A stretch of DNA of 29,225 nt from Elusimicrobiota bacterium (GTDB lineage Bacteria > Elusimicrobiota > Elusimicrobia > Elusimicrobiales > Elusimicrobiaceae), in contig JAEXBW010000055.1 of the NCBI GenBank assembly GCA_023393825.1, positions 1-29,225 of the forward strand, written 5' to 3'. Every line of letters begins with the position of its first letter. Positions within the stretch are counted from its first letter, which is position 1. Position numbers and translations under genes: made by a program. The notes below the pieces were generated by a model. It was not told where the DNA came from. It did no database searches and worked only from the letters and a program-made list of their open reading frames with translations. Shown in pieces: positions 1-8,952 of the stretch.

Positions 1-3000
1 CAAGACGATGACGAGGAAGACGAATACTACCGCTACACCCGTAAATATCTGGAAAATACAATATCGCAAATGCAGGGCGGCGTGGAACTGCAGGAACGCG
101 GCATTGAATATTTGGAAATTTTAAATCCTTCTCTTTTGCTTCCGATATACGGCACAACAATTTCGCTTACGGGGCGCAAAACTTTCGGCCTTAAATATAC
201 CTCCAAAAAATATGAAACAAAAGGCACCGTTAACAACAGGGACGAAAGCGGCATAGAATTTGAGCAGGAAATGCAGATGAAAGTGCAGGGCAAAATAAGC
301 GACAGAATTTTTGTTGATATAGACTACGACGACCAACGCGAAGACGCGCAAAACATATCGGTAAGTTATCGCGGTAAAGAGGACGAGGTTGTGCAAAGCG
401 CGGACTTTGGTGATATCAACTTAAGCCTGCCGGGGACGGAATTTGTATCTTACAACAAACAGGTATTCGGCGCAAAAATGCACTTAAAATACGGCGGGGC
501 AAACTTAAGGCTTATCGGCAGTCAAAGCAAGGGCGAAAATAAAACCAAACAATTTAAGGGCGACAGCCAACAGCAAACCGTCAACTTAAAAGATATAAGT
601 TATATCAGACGCAGATATTACGATTTAACCTTTGGCGCGGACCCTGCTTGGACTTATTCCATAGTATCTGGCAGCGAAAAAGTTTATATAGACGACCACA
701 CCAACACAGGCTATCAGGAAGCGCTTAAAGTGCAGGACTTAAAGGTCCCCTCCTCCGTCTATCCCGATACGGGCGCGACGGCGGGCTTTAGGCTGCTTAC
801 GCGCGGCGTGGACTATGTTGTGGACTATAACAGAAACACAATCCGCTTTGTAAAGAACCTTGGCGAAAGCGATATAGTAGCCATAGATTATACCAACAGC
901 AACGGCCAAAAATTAAGCGACGCGGCTTACGGCGGTATGCCAAAAATTATCAAAACCGCAAGCGACAGGCCGCTGGCGGACTCTAACGAAATCGGCTATA
1001 AGCTGGAAGTAAAACGCTTTTACGATATCGGCTCCACGCAAATTACAAAAGACGACGGGCAGGGTAGCTTTATACTTAAACTTTTGGAATCTGACGGCGG
1101 GGAGGTTTGTTCCTCGGGCGACAGCCGCCTTTACTGTAAATATTCCGTGGATTACACCCGCGGTATTTTTGAAGTCTTGGGCATTTTTGATGACCCATCA
1201 GTATATAATCCCACGCCTATATCGTCAACAAACAGATATTTTTTAATTCAGTATAACTCCACGGTAAAAACTTATTTTCTGGAGCCTGATATAGTTGTCC
1301 AGTCGGAAACTGTTAAAATAAACGGCGCGACAATGGGCCGCAATAAAGATTATTATGTTGATTATGCCTCGGGCTATATAACTTTTTATAACGAAAATCT
1401 TTTAGGCTCTGGCAGCGTTATTGACGTAACCTATCAGGTTTCCTCTGGCGCCAGCAAGGACGCTTCCCTTTTGGGCGGCAGGTTTAATTACGACTTTACC
1501 GATAAAATATCCATAGGTTCCACCATATTAAACGAGGGCGGCTCCAAGCCCAAACGCGTGCCTAAAGTGGGCGACTTGGCAACAAACCTTACCACTACGG
1601 AAGCGGACATAAGGGTAAAAGATTTGGAAGTTATGGACGGCGTAAAGTTATCTTTGGGCGCGGAAGCGGCGCAAAGTAAAAAAGACCAAAACCTCTTCGG
1701 CTACGCTTTGGTTGATAATATGGACGAAACAAAAGAGTATGTTAAAGGCTCCACTGTTTATAACGACTGGCGCCTTGGCGCAAACCCTACCGCAGGCACC
1801 AGCTTTTTTGATTCCGTTAAGTGGGATTCGCAAAGCATACCTTTATTGGAAATTAACCCTAATGCTGCGGCTGGCAAAGACGACTATCAAAATGTGCTTG
1901 TTATCAATTACGACTTTACAAAAGTTCCCTCCGCCTATCTGGGCAGTAATGATGAAGTTTCTTTAATTTTTCCCATAAGCAGTTCTGGTACGGACTTTAC
2001 CGCAAAAACACTTATGGAACTTTCTATGATGGGCGAACTTAACGGGCCGGAGATGAATATCTCCTTTGGTACTTTTGACGAACGCTCGGATAATTATAAC
2101 TACCTCCCAACGGGTTTTGCGGAAGAAGATGTCTTTCCCACGTGCAGCAAATATTACGGCACATCCGCCAGCCGCAATGTGCCGAAAACGGAAGACTTAA
2201 CCTGCCGCGGAGGAATAACGTCATCGCAGGATGTCGGCTGGCTGTTTGTTAACCCCGACGGCTCTTACCAGCGTTATAATCCTTTTGCAAACAATACTTA
2301 CAATAAAGAAAGTCAGCCTAACGGCAGGGTGGATACGCAGGATTTAAACGATAACGGCATCTTAGACAGCGAGGATTCCACCTCCGGCGCAAGCTTCGGC
2401 TTTGCCGCGGCCGACCCTTACGGCGCGGGCGCAATTATTAATGACCCCGCTCAAACAGGCTTGGAAAACAATATAATCAACTTTAGCGGGTGGAAGCAGT
2501 TCCGCCGCGACGTAAACTTTGTTGACGCTCTTAATCCTACCAGATGGACCTCAATCAAACAAATGCGCATAACGCTTAAAAGGCGCGCTGGCGGCAATGA
2601 CAAAGGAACAATTAAAATTGCTAACCTTGCGGTTTCGGGCAACACGTGGAAGGCGGTGGACGATACTTACAAAAAAGTAGTTTCGCCCTACGGCATTAAC
2701 AATATTGATAACCCCGACTATAAACCTATCTTTAACGATAATGGCGATGGCGGAATGGTGTTCCGCACTTTGTACGGCTCGGTAAACGAACTCCGTTCTT
2801 CCTCCAGCCAAAATAATATACAGGAACAGTCTTTAGCTTTAAAATACGATTTTTCGCAGGATTCCACCATAACGGATTTGAATGTTCAGCGCAGCTTTAG
2901 CGCGATGGATTTTTCTCAACACAAACAATTCCGCTTTCTGCTTTACAACAACGGCAATATAGACGCGGATACAAAATTTTATATTCGCTTAGAGTCCGAC

Positions 3001-5208
3001 ACAAACAATTACAGCGAGGTGGAAATACCTTTAGATTTTAAAACCGCGTGGCATCTTTACAGCCTTAAGCTTATTGATACCGACGGCGATAATATCCCTA
3101 ACAGGTGGGAAAATGCCTCCGCCTACCCTGCCGTTGTGGATAATCTTGGCAGCGTAAACTTTAAGCGTATATCTTCCGTAAAAGTAGGGTTAAGGACAAG
3201 CAATCCCGCCGCAAAGGGAGAGGTTTGGCTTGATGACATTTTCTTGGCGGAATCCGTAGTTTCCGTCGGCAATGCTTATATGGGCGAGGCAAAGGTTGAT
3301 GTTGATAATTGGTTTGAAGTCAGCGGTAAAGTTAAATATATGGACGATAAATTTCAAACCCCCGTTACCGCCGCCACCAATCAAAAATTTACCGAGCAAA
3401 ATTACGCCTTAAAAATTAAGAGGATAAAAGACCTGCCCGTAACGGCCACTTATTATAAATCAAACATAACCACGCCCGACGTGCTAAACTCCGCCAACAA
3501 CACCATAAGCGTGTTGGACCAAGGCGAGGTAACCAAAGATAAAGGCACGCTTAAGGCGGAATATATAGGCGCGGCAATGCCGCGCATCGCGGCCGAATAC
3601 GCGTTTGAAAACGCCGATTATCAAAAATTAAAACGCAGCGATAATAAACAAACTTACGCGGTTAATATGGATTATAATTCCACTACTCCCGCTTCTTTTA
3701 TAAAGACGGTAAATGCAAACAGCTCTCTTAAAAACAGCAAGATAAATTATAATGACCAAACCATAATACAAAACTCCAAAACCTATTACGATACCGACGA
3801 GCAAACGCAAAGTTATGGTTTCAAACTGGCATTGCAGCCGTGGGACGGAGCCTCTTTAGTGCCAAGTTACAGCCTTGCCATGGTAGACGAAGAAAGGCAC
3901 GCTTACGACACTTCTCTCTTGGCGTTTCAAAACAAAAAATATTCAAAATCCGCCAATCAGCAGGTGGGTATTACGGGCGCGTTTAGGGTAAATAAATGGC
4001 TTGCGCCTACCGCCAGTTATACTATAAGAACTAACGAAACAAATAACCTTTCCCCGTTAACTTACAGCACTTACCAAGGCCCTACAAAAGTAACTTACGA
4101 TTTTGATATAGGCGAAGTAAAAAGTATAGACCGCAGCGCGGAAGGCAATGTGGCGCTAAGCTTAAACGGTAAAGAAATTTTTAATAAATCAAAACTGATG
4201 GCGGGCTTTACGCTGTCTGGCGCATATAAAATGCAGGACGGCGACACGTGGGCAAATGTTAAAGATTCTTATAATTCCTTAGACGAGATTTGGATAAGAA
4301 ACTCGCTCGGCGTTAAAGCGCCTTATACATACAGAAGCAACCTTACTTTGCGCGATACTTACACAGCCTCTATGCGCTGGGTTCCGTTTAGGGAATACTC
4401 TTTTGACGGACGCTTAAGCCCGCTTAAAAAAATTACCATAAGCAATAATTTTTCCAAAGCATATCAAACCAGCGAAGACACAGGCTCTATGTATAAAACA
4501 GAAACCACCACCCTGCCCGACCTTGTGCTTAATATGGACGAACTGGAAAAATTTGTAAGCGACAGCAACGGTTATTTTACCAATGTAAGCACCAAACTTA
4601 AGTACAGTTTTGTAAGCAGCGATATTATCGGCACGAAAGAAAAAGATACAACCGCTTACGGCGGGGATTTGCGCTTTATGTTTATTAACTATTTTGATAC
4701 TACATTTACTTATACCGAGCAGAAACTTACACAAACAGACAGTGTTGCCCACGCCCCGCTGGAAGATTATTTACGCAGGGATTTTTCCGGCCAGACTTCA
4801 TTTATGTACGGCCGCTTAAGGTTTACGCCTAAGGTAAATTATATTTACGATATTAAGACGGAAAAAGATGATATTTTAACCAGCCGTGTGGAAGAAATTG
4901 TCCCCAGTCTTAACCTTAGGGCGGACTTTAATTTGCCATACGGTATAAAAATACCTTTTATAACGCGTCATTACCTTATGACCAACCGCATAATATGGAA
5001 CAGTAATGTAAGCTTTTCGCGCAGGCGTTCTTTTACCGTGTCGGAAAATAGGGATTTACTTACGGCTTCCACAAGTGTGGATTATGAAATATCAAAAAAT
5101 ATCCGCCTTACCTTAAGCGCGGGATATGAAAAGTTTAAGCATATTTACCTGCCGGAAGAATCCTACACCGCTTATAACGCAGGCACATTGCTTACGATAC
5201 AATTTTAA
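1..5208 (+). CDS. sprA: SprA-family giant outer-membrane beta-barrel protein, 5' end outside the window
   Basis: The frame is open from base 1, so the start lies upstream; 1,735 residues are visible. Recognisable SprA features occur in order: a core near 259-620 with MQMKVQGKISDRIFVDIDY, then YRGKEDEVVQ, then a GDINLSLPGTEF turn and QVFGAKMHLKYG; WKQFRRDVNF and RWTSIKQMRITLKR near 2480-2580; DFSQHKQFRFLLYNNG near 2910; and EVWLDDIFLAE near 3219. These match the repeated barrel and plug modules of Flavobacterium SprA (about 2,400 residues), the translocon of the type 9 secretion system. The remainder is alternating, aromatic-rich beta-strand sequence, and the protein ends in a terminal Phe as outer-membrane barrels do. 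Two Asp/Asn-rich loops (near 2320-2385 and 3076-3111) look calcium-binding. It sits 10 bases ahead of comF. The SprA family call is good; a role in type 9 secretion is inference because no other component is visible. Confidence 0.85.
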   Translation, partial: QDDDEEDEYYRYTRKYLENTISQMQGGVELQERGIEYLEILNPSLLLPIYGTTISLTGRKTFGLKYTSKKYETKGTVNNRDESGIEFEQEMQMKVQGKISDRIFVDIDYDDQREDAQNISVSYRGKEDEVVQSADFGDINLSLPGTEFVSYNKQVFGAKMHLKYGGANLRLIGSQSKGENKTKQFKGDSQQQTVNLKDISYIRRRYYDLTFGADPAWTYSIVSGSEKVYIDDHTNTGYQEALKVQDLKVPSSVYPDTGATAGFRLLTRGVDYVVDYNRNTIRFVKNLGESDIVAIDYTNSNGQKLSDAAYGGMPKIIKTASDRPLADSNEIGYKLEVKRFYDIGSTQITKDDGQGSFILKLLESDGGEVCSSGDSRLYCKYSVDYTRGIFEVLGIFDDPSVYNPTPISSTNRYFLIQYNSTVKTYFLEPDIVVQSETVKINGATMGRNKDYYVDYASGYITFYNENLLGSGSVIDVTYQVSSGASKDASLLGGRFNYDFTDKISIGSTILNEGGSKPKRVPKVGDLATNLTTTEADIRVKDLEVMDGVKLSLGAEAAQSKKDQNLFGYALVDNMDETKEYVKGSTVYNDWRLGANPTAGTSFFDSVKWDSQSIPLLEINPNAAAGKDDYQNVLVINYDFTKVPSAYLGSNDEVSLIFPISSSGTDFTAKTLMELSMMGELNGPEMNISFGTFDERSDNYNYLPTGFAEEDVFPTCSKYYGTSASRNVPKTEDLTCRGGITSSQDVGWLFVNPDGSYQRYNPFANNTYNKESQPNGRVDTQDLNDNGILDSEDSTSGASFGFAAADPYGAGAIINDPAQTGLENNIINFSGWKQFRRDVNFVDALNPTRWTSIKQMRITLKRRAGGNDKGTIKIANLAVSGNTWKAVDDTYKKVVSPYGINNIDNPDYKPIFNDNGDGGMVFRTLYGSVNELRSSSSQNNIQEQSLALKYDFSQDSTITDLNVQRSFSAMDFSQHKQFRFLLYNNGNIDADTKFYIRLESDTNNYSEVEIPLDFKTAWHLYSLKLIDTDGDNIPNRWENASAYPAVVDNLGSVNFKRISSVKVGLRTSNPAAKGEVWLDDIFLAESVVSVGNAYMGEAKVDVDNWFEVSGKVKYMDDKFQTPVTAATNQKFTEQNYALKIKRIKDLPVTATYYKSNITTPDVLNSANNTISVLDQGEVTKDKGTLKAEYIGAAMPRIAAEYAFENADYQKLKRSDNKQTYAVNMDYNSTTPASFIKTVNANSSLKNSKINYNDQTIIQNSKTYYDTDEQTQSYGFKLALQPWDGASLVPSYSLAMVDEERHAYDTSLLAFQNKKYSKSANQQVGITGAFRVNKWLAPTASYTIRTNETNNLSPLTYSTYQGPTKVTYDFDIGEVKSIDRSAEGNVALSLNGKEIFNKSKLMAGFTLSGAYKMQDGDTWANVKDSYNSLDEIWIRNSLGVKAPYTYRSNLTLRDTYTASMRWVPFREYSFDGRLSPLKKITISNNFSKAYQTSEDTGSMYKTETTTLPDLVLNMDELEKFVSDSNGYFTNVSTKLKYSFVSSDIIGTKEKDTTAYGGDLRFMFINYFDTTFTYTEQKLTQTDSVAHAPLEDYLRRDFSGQTSFMYGRLRFTPKVNYIYDIKTEKDDILTSRVEEIVPSLNLRADFNLPYGIKIPFITRHYLMTNRIIWNSNVSFSRRRSFTVSENRDLLTASTSVDYEISKNIRLTLSAGYEKFKHIYLPEESYTAYNAGTLLTIQF

Positions 5209-5218
5209 CGGAAAATTT

Positions 5219-5947
5219 ATGGCTTGGCTTTGGAAGATAAAAAACTTTTTGCTGTATATTTTTTTGCCGCGCACCTGCTTTTGTTGCGGCGCGGATTTGC
5301 CGCGGAAAGATGTCGGACCGCTTTGCCAAACCTGCAAAACGGATTTAACTCCGCTTGATAATGTGTTAACTTGCCGCCGCTGCGGCCTGCCATTGCCCGA
5401 CGGCGGGGCGCATTGTTATAACTGCCGCGGCAGCAAAGCGGCAAAATATAAATGCTCGATGATACGCTCTTCTTTAAAATTTACTCCCGCGTCGCGCGCG
5501 CTTGTTCACGCGCTTAAATATCAAAAGTATATTCAGGCGGCTGATTTTTTTGTGCCGTTCCTTTACAAAACTTACCTTAAAAACCCCGAGTATATGGAGG
5601 CGGATTATATCGTCCCCGTGCCTATACACACAAGCAGGCTTAAACAGAGGGGTTTTAACCAGTCAATGCTGCTTGCCAAAGGCCTTAGCGCGCGCTGCGG
5701 CGTGCCTTGCGCGGAGCTGGTTATAAGAACCAAAAAAACAAAAAGCCAAACATCTCTGGGTAGAGAAGAAAGGCTTAATAATGTTCAGTCCGCTTTTGCT
5801 TGCGCCGACGCGGCTTTAGTTAAAAGAAAAGCAATTATTTTGATAGATGATGTTTGCACAACGGGCGCAACTTTGGAAGAATGTGCCAAAGTTCTTAAAG
5901 CGGCAGGCGCGCGCGAAGTGCTTGCGCTTACCGCCCTTAGGGAATAA
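5219..5947 (+). CDS. comF: ComF family phosphoribosyltransferase-like competence protein
   Basis: A protein of 242 residues. The N-terminal third carries CxxC-type zinc-ribbon pairs (CFCCG, CQTC, CRRCG, CYNC). The C-terminal half is a phosphoribosyltransferase fold with the PRPP-binding loop IILIDDVCTTGATL and the family sequence VPVPIHTSRLKQRGFNQS. ComF proteins assist uptake or processing of transforming DNA on the cytoplasmic side in naturally competent bacteria. An in-frame start at 5126 exists, but it would overlap the barrel gene by 83 bases and add residues unlike ComF. The ATG at 5219 lies 10 bases after the barrel stop behind a weak GGAAAA (5210-5215) and gives a normal ComF length. 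Probably co-transcribed with the barrel gene. Its stop is two bases from that of the convergent pdxA. Confidence 0.9.
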   Translation: MAWLWKIKNFLLYIFLPRTCFCCGADLPRKDVGPLCQTCKTDLTPLDNVLTCRRCGLPLPDGGAHCYNCRGSKAAKYKCSMIRSSLKFTPASRALVHALKYQKYIQAADFFVPFLYKTYLKNPEYMEADYIVPVPIHTSRLKQRGFNQSMLLAKGLSARCGVPCAELVIRTKKTKSQTSLGREERLNNVQSAFACADAALVKRKAIILIDDVCTTGATLEECAKVLKAAGAREVLALTALRE

Positions 5948-5949
5948 TT

Positions 5950-6855
5950 TTATTTTTTTATTGCGTAGTTTATAGCTTCAAGCATACCGCTTTCATCGGC
6001 GGTGTTTTGCGCGGCAATATCAAAGGCGGTGCCGTGCGTGGGGGACACGCGTAAAAACTTAAGCCCTGCAGTTATATGCACGGGCGGCAGCTTGGCGGCA
6101 AGCTTAAGGCCTGTTAAGGCCGCGTCGTGATACATAAAAAGAATACCTTTAAATTTGCCTTCTAAATGTTTCTTCCACAGCGCGTCATTGGGCCACGGCC
6201 CGCTTACATTATAACCCTGCGCGGTAAGTTGTTTTACGGCGGGGGAAATGGTTTTAATTTCCTCATCGCCAAGTTTGCCGCCGTCGCCCGCGTGCGGGTT
6301 TAAGGCCGCAATGCCTATGGGCGCGGTTTTGCCTAAAACATCTGCAAATATTTTTGCGGCTTTTATAATTTTTTCTTTTGTTATGGCTTTGCTTAAATCT
6401 TTAATTTTGTAATGCTCGGTTACAAGCGCGCAATTTATTTTGCCGCTGTTAAACATCATCAGCGCGCCAGTTTCCTTTGCGCGCGCGCGCAAATATTCCG
6501 TATGCCCCGTAAAGTTAACGCCCGCTTTGGCCCAAGCTTCTTTTGAAAGCGGCGCGGTTACAAGCGCGTCAGCTTCTTTGTGCAACATCATATCAACGGC
6601 AAGTTTTAAGGCTTTAAAAGATATATCCCCGCCATAAGCGCAGGGCTTTGGCGTTGAAGGTTTTTTAAATTTACTTTTAACGGGTATTAACGCGCCCATA
6701 GCGTTTTGCCAGCCTGCGGCAATAAGGCTTTGCTCTTCCCCTATAACGGTAAAGCGCACGCCTTTTACCTTAACTTTTTTTAAAGCTTTAACAAGCACCT
6801 GCGGGCCTATGCCCAGCGGGTCGCCCACCGTAATTATAATGTGTTTTGTGTTCAT
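5950..6855 (-). CDS. pdxA: 4-hydroxythreonine-4-phosphate dehydrogenase (PdxA family)
   Basis: 301 residues, a little shorter than the usual 320-330. PdxA oxidises 4-phosphohydroxy-L-threonine with NAD in the DXP-dependent route to pyridoxal 5'-phosphate. The N-terminus has the family GDPLGIGPQ motif, and the three metal-binding histidines are present: H118 (GHTEYL), H188 (NPHAGDGG) and H243 (YHDAA). The SPTHGTAFDIA block near 271-281 is also typical. The usual YHDQGL segment reads YHDAALTGLKL here, so it may belong to a PdxA-like subfamily with another 4-phospho-acid substrate. A terminator separates it from the upstream SurA-like gene, so it needs its own promoter or read-through. It converges on comF with no space for a dedicated terminator. 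Confidence 0.88.
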   Translation of the reverse strand: MNTKHIIITVGDPLGIGPQVLVKALKKVKVKGVRFTVIGEEQSLIAAGWQNAMGALIPVKSKFKKPSTPKPCAYGGDISFKALKLAVDMMLHKEADALVTAPLSKEAWAKAGVNFTGHTEYLRARAKETGALMMFNSGKINCALVTEHYKIKDLSKAITKEKIIKAAKIFADVLGKTAPIGIAALNPHAGDGGKLGDEEIKTISPAVKQLTAQGYNVSGPWPNDALWKKHLEGKFKGILFMYHDAALTGLKLAAKLPPVHITAGLKFLRVSPTHGTAFDIAAQNTADESGMLEAINYAIKK

Positions 6856-6860
6856 AAATT

Positions 6861-6894
6861 AAAAAGGCGGGTTATTTTATTAACCCGCCTTTAA
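6861..6894 (-). terminator. Rho-independent terminator after the SurA-like gene
   Basis: Perfect 12-bp stem (6863-6874 with 6881-6892) around a 6-base loop. Read on the minus strand it is GC-rich in the middle and runs into a T tract (A-run 6861-6865 on the plus strand). It lies between the SurA-like gene and pdxA and should end the mfd/foldase transcripts. Confidence 0.88.
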
Positions 6895-6906
6895 GTTAAA
6901 ACTTAT

Positions 6907-8079
6907 TTATTTTTTTGCCGCAGGAGCAGGGGCAGGTTTTTGCGCCGCGTCCGCTTTTGCTGCGGGGGCAGGCGTCTGATAATCAAACTTTATCAGCACC
7001 TTAATATCTGCTTTTTCTTTAATAGATTGCAGATAATCACCCATTGCTTTTTGCATTTCCACGGCGGAAAGGTACTGGCCCAATTCGCCTTCTATCTGGG
7101 AAAGTGCGACTTCCTGACGGGCCTTCTTTTCGTTAACTCTTATAACGTAAAAGCCGAAGTCCGTTTTAACGGGGTCGCTGATTTCTCCTACGGGAGTGCT
7201 AAATACTTTTTCGTCAAAATCTTTCGGCATTACGCCGCGTACAAGTATAACTTCCCCGCCGCTGGCCAAGGCGGATTTATCGTCGGAATACTGCTCGATA
7301 GCTTTAAGGAAAGTAATTTTATTATCCTTAATCTGTTTTTTAATGTCTTTAGCCTGATTTTCTTTATCTTTCAAAGCGGCGGCTGATAAGCCTTTGTCCG
7401 CTTTGATAAAGATGGGGGAAATTTTAATTTGCTCCGCCGTAAGCTGGTTTAACTTTGCGGCAAGCGGGATTGCGGCTTCCAGTCTTTCTTTGGGCAGTTT
7501 TTCGTAGTCTTTGGTGTTGCCTTTCATAATAAGCTGTACGTCGTCAAAAAGCTGCTTTACATCTTCTTTGGAAGGCTGTTTGGCTTTTGCTTTTACGGCG
7601 GCGTCAACCGCTTTTCTTACGGCAAGCTGGTCTTTAATTCTGTCTTCAAACTGTTTATAGGTTAAGCCTTCTTTTTTAAGTTCGTCGTTAAAGGCTTTTT
7701 CTATTTGTTTATTGTCGGTTATTTTTTTGCCTTCGGCGTCAACGGAAAAGCGGGTTTTAACCTCGTTTATTCCTTGGGCGACTTCGGTATCTTTAACCTT
7801 AATACCCTGTTCTTTTGCGGCTTGTATAAGAAGTTCGTCCGTAATCATTTGGTTTAAAACTTCTTCGCCTAAAGCGGTTACATTATCCTGCTTTTGTAAA
7901 AGCTGGGGCGCGTTCTTTTTATATTGTTCAAGGACTGATTGTTTAAGCTTTTCGTAGTCGGAACTTAAAATAGCTTTTCCGTTTACGGTAGCTACCGTGG
8001 AATCCATAACTTTAGCGCCTGCAAAACTTGCGGCTATTAAAAACAGCGCTGCAAACGCAATACTTTTATTTAACTTCAT
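6907..8079 (-). CDS. SurA/PpiC-like periplasmic peptidyl-prolyl isomerase or chaperone
   Basis: 390 residues. Residues 1-22 form a Sec signal peptide ending ASFAGA. Residues about 25-160 match the SurA N-terminal chaperone region (VATVNGKAILSSDYE, then NQMITDELLIQAAKEQGI). Residues about 219-318 form one parvulin domain (ALASGGEVILVRGVMP, VGEISDPVKTDFGFYVIRV). The tail is rich in Ala, Pro and Lys. Proteins of this type escort outer-membrane barrels across the periplasm. The two histidines typical of parvulin active sites are absent: the ends of the domain read SPIFIK and GFYVIRV, so it may act only as a chaperone. The start is firm: GGAGG at 8086-8090, six bases before the ATG. It overlaps the lipoprotein foldase gene by 14 bases, so the two are translated together. 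Confidence 0.88.
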   Translation of the reverse strand: MKLNKSIAFAALFLIAASFAGAKVMDSTVATVNGKAILSSDYEKLKQSVLEQYKKNAPQLLQKQDNVTALGEEVLNQMITDELLIQAAKEQGIKVKDTEVAQGINEVKTRFSVDAEGKKITDNKQIEKAFNDELKKEGLTYKQFEDRIKDQLAVRKAVDAAVKAKAKQPSKEDVKQLFDDVQLIMKGNTKDYEKLPKERLEAAIPLAAKLNQLTAEQIKISPIFIKADKGLSAAALKDKENQAKDIKKQIKDNKITFLKAIEQYSDDKSALASGGEVILVRGVMPKDFDEKVFSTPVGEISDPVKTDFGFYVIRVNEKKARQEVALSQIEGELGQYLSAVEMQKAMGDYLQSIKEKADIKVLIKFDYQTPAPAAKADAAQKPAPAPAAKK

Positions 8080-8902
8080 TCTTAACCTCCACGCCGTATT
8101 TATCTTTTAAAGAATTTAAATAGGCGTCCATTTTTTGTCCTTCTAAAATTTGGTAAATCCTGTCTTTTGCCTGCGCGTAAGACAAGTTTTCCTCTTTCAC
8201 TTTCATTATTATATGAAATCCTTGCGGCGTTTTAATAAAACCCTGCACTTGCCCCGCGGGAACATTGGCTGCAGGCACTTCTATCTGCTGCATATATTCA
8301 CCGGGGATAAACGGCGGCAGGCGGCCCCCGTCATTTTTGGTCTGCGGGTCTATAGAATAGCGTTGGGCCGCGGTTGCAAATGCGGCGGGGGAATGTATCC
8401 CTTTAACCGCGCGAAGCACGGTGTCGGCTTCCTGCGGGTCCGCCAGTAAAATGTGCATAAGATAAATTTGATAGGGGTGCTGTTTGTAGTATGCCTGCGC
8501 TTCTTTTTCCGTTACGGTAAGGGTGCCGTCTTGCGCAAGTTTTTCTTTTAACATACGTCTTAAAGCAAATTCTTTTGCCTGTCTTAAGCTGCGGGCCTGC
8601 TCTCTTTTAATGGCGTCAATTTCGTTTTGGTATTCGGGCGAGGCTTCTATGCCCATATCACGCGCGGCGACGGATAAAAGCCTTTCGTTTATCATAAAAC
8701 CCAAAAAGTTTTCTTTGCCTGAGGGCGTGGTTAAGTACTGCGTAAAATCTTTGTCTAAGGTTTGGGCTTTTTCGTCCAGGTCTTCTTGCGTTATCGGGTA
8801 TCCGCCCACCTTTGCCAACACGACTGAAGATGGCGCGGGTTCTTTTTGCGCGCATGCGGTAAAGCAGATTGCGGACAAGGCTGTAATAAGCAGTTTCTTC
8901 AT
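8066..8902 (-). CDS. Parvulin-type peptidyl-prolyl isomerase, probable lipoprotein
   Basis: 278 residues. The N-terminus MKKLLITALSAICFTAC is a short lipoprotein signal with a plausible lipobox (FTAC, C17), so it is probably lipid-anchored in the periplasm. Residues 27-145 are the SurA/PrsA-like helical arm (VLAKVGGYPITQEDLDEK). Residues about 147-235 are a parvulin domain that keeps both expected histidines: H150 (YLMHILLAD) and H230 (QGFHIIMKV). It should assist folding of exported proteins and pairs with the downstream SurA-like gene, which it overlaps by 14 bases. It lies 50 bases after mfd but has its own -10-like hexamer TAAACT six bases before its ATG and no Shine-Dalgarno. Confidence 0.87.
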   Translation of the reverse strand: MKKLLITALSAICFTACAQKEPAPSSVVLAKVGGYPITQEDLDEKAQTLDKDFTQYLTTPSGKENFLGFMINERLLSVAARDMGIEASPEYQNEIDAIKREQARSLRQAKEFALRRMLKEKLAQDGTLTVTEKEAQAYYKQHPYQIYLMHILLADPQEADTVLRAVKGIHSPAAFATAAQRYSIDPQTKNDGGRLPPFIPGEYMQQIEVPAANVPAGQVQGFIKTPQGFHIIMKVKEENLSYAQAKDRIYQILEGQKMDAYLNSLKDKYGVEVKNEVK

Positions 8903-8938
8903 AAGTAAAGTTTAGCAGTTTATTGGCGCGGCGGGCAA
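8903..8938 (-). promoter_or_regulatory. Candidate leaderless promoter of the lipoprotein foldase gene
   Basis: On the minus strand, TTGCCC (8938-8933), an 18-base spacer, then TAAACT (8914-8909). Only six bases separate the -10 hexamer from the ATG at 8902, and no Shine-Dalgarno is present. Confidence 0.45.
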
Positions 8939-8952
8939 GATATCTTAATGTT

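Noticed and set aside
4414..4752. A 112-residue open frame on the minus strand inside the barrel gene
   Set aside because: It lies fully inside a strongly supported plus-strand gene, has no family resemblance and no start signal. It is a reading-frame shadow.
5126..5218. An upstream start for comF
   Set aside because: It would overlap the barrel gene by 83 bases and add 31 residues unlike ComF; the ATG at 5219 gives the normal length.
5934..5962. A terminator between comF and pdxA
   Set aside because: There is a T-rich run but only a very short CCCTTAGGG palindrome before it, and the two stop codons are two bases apart; not enough to call.
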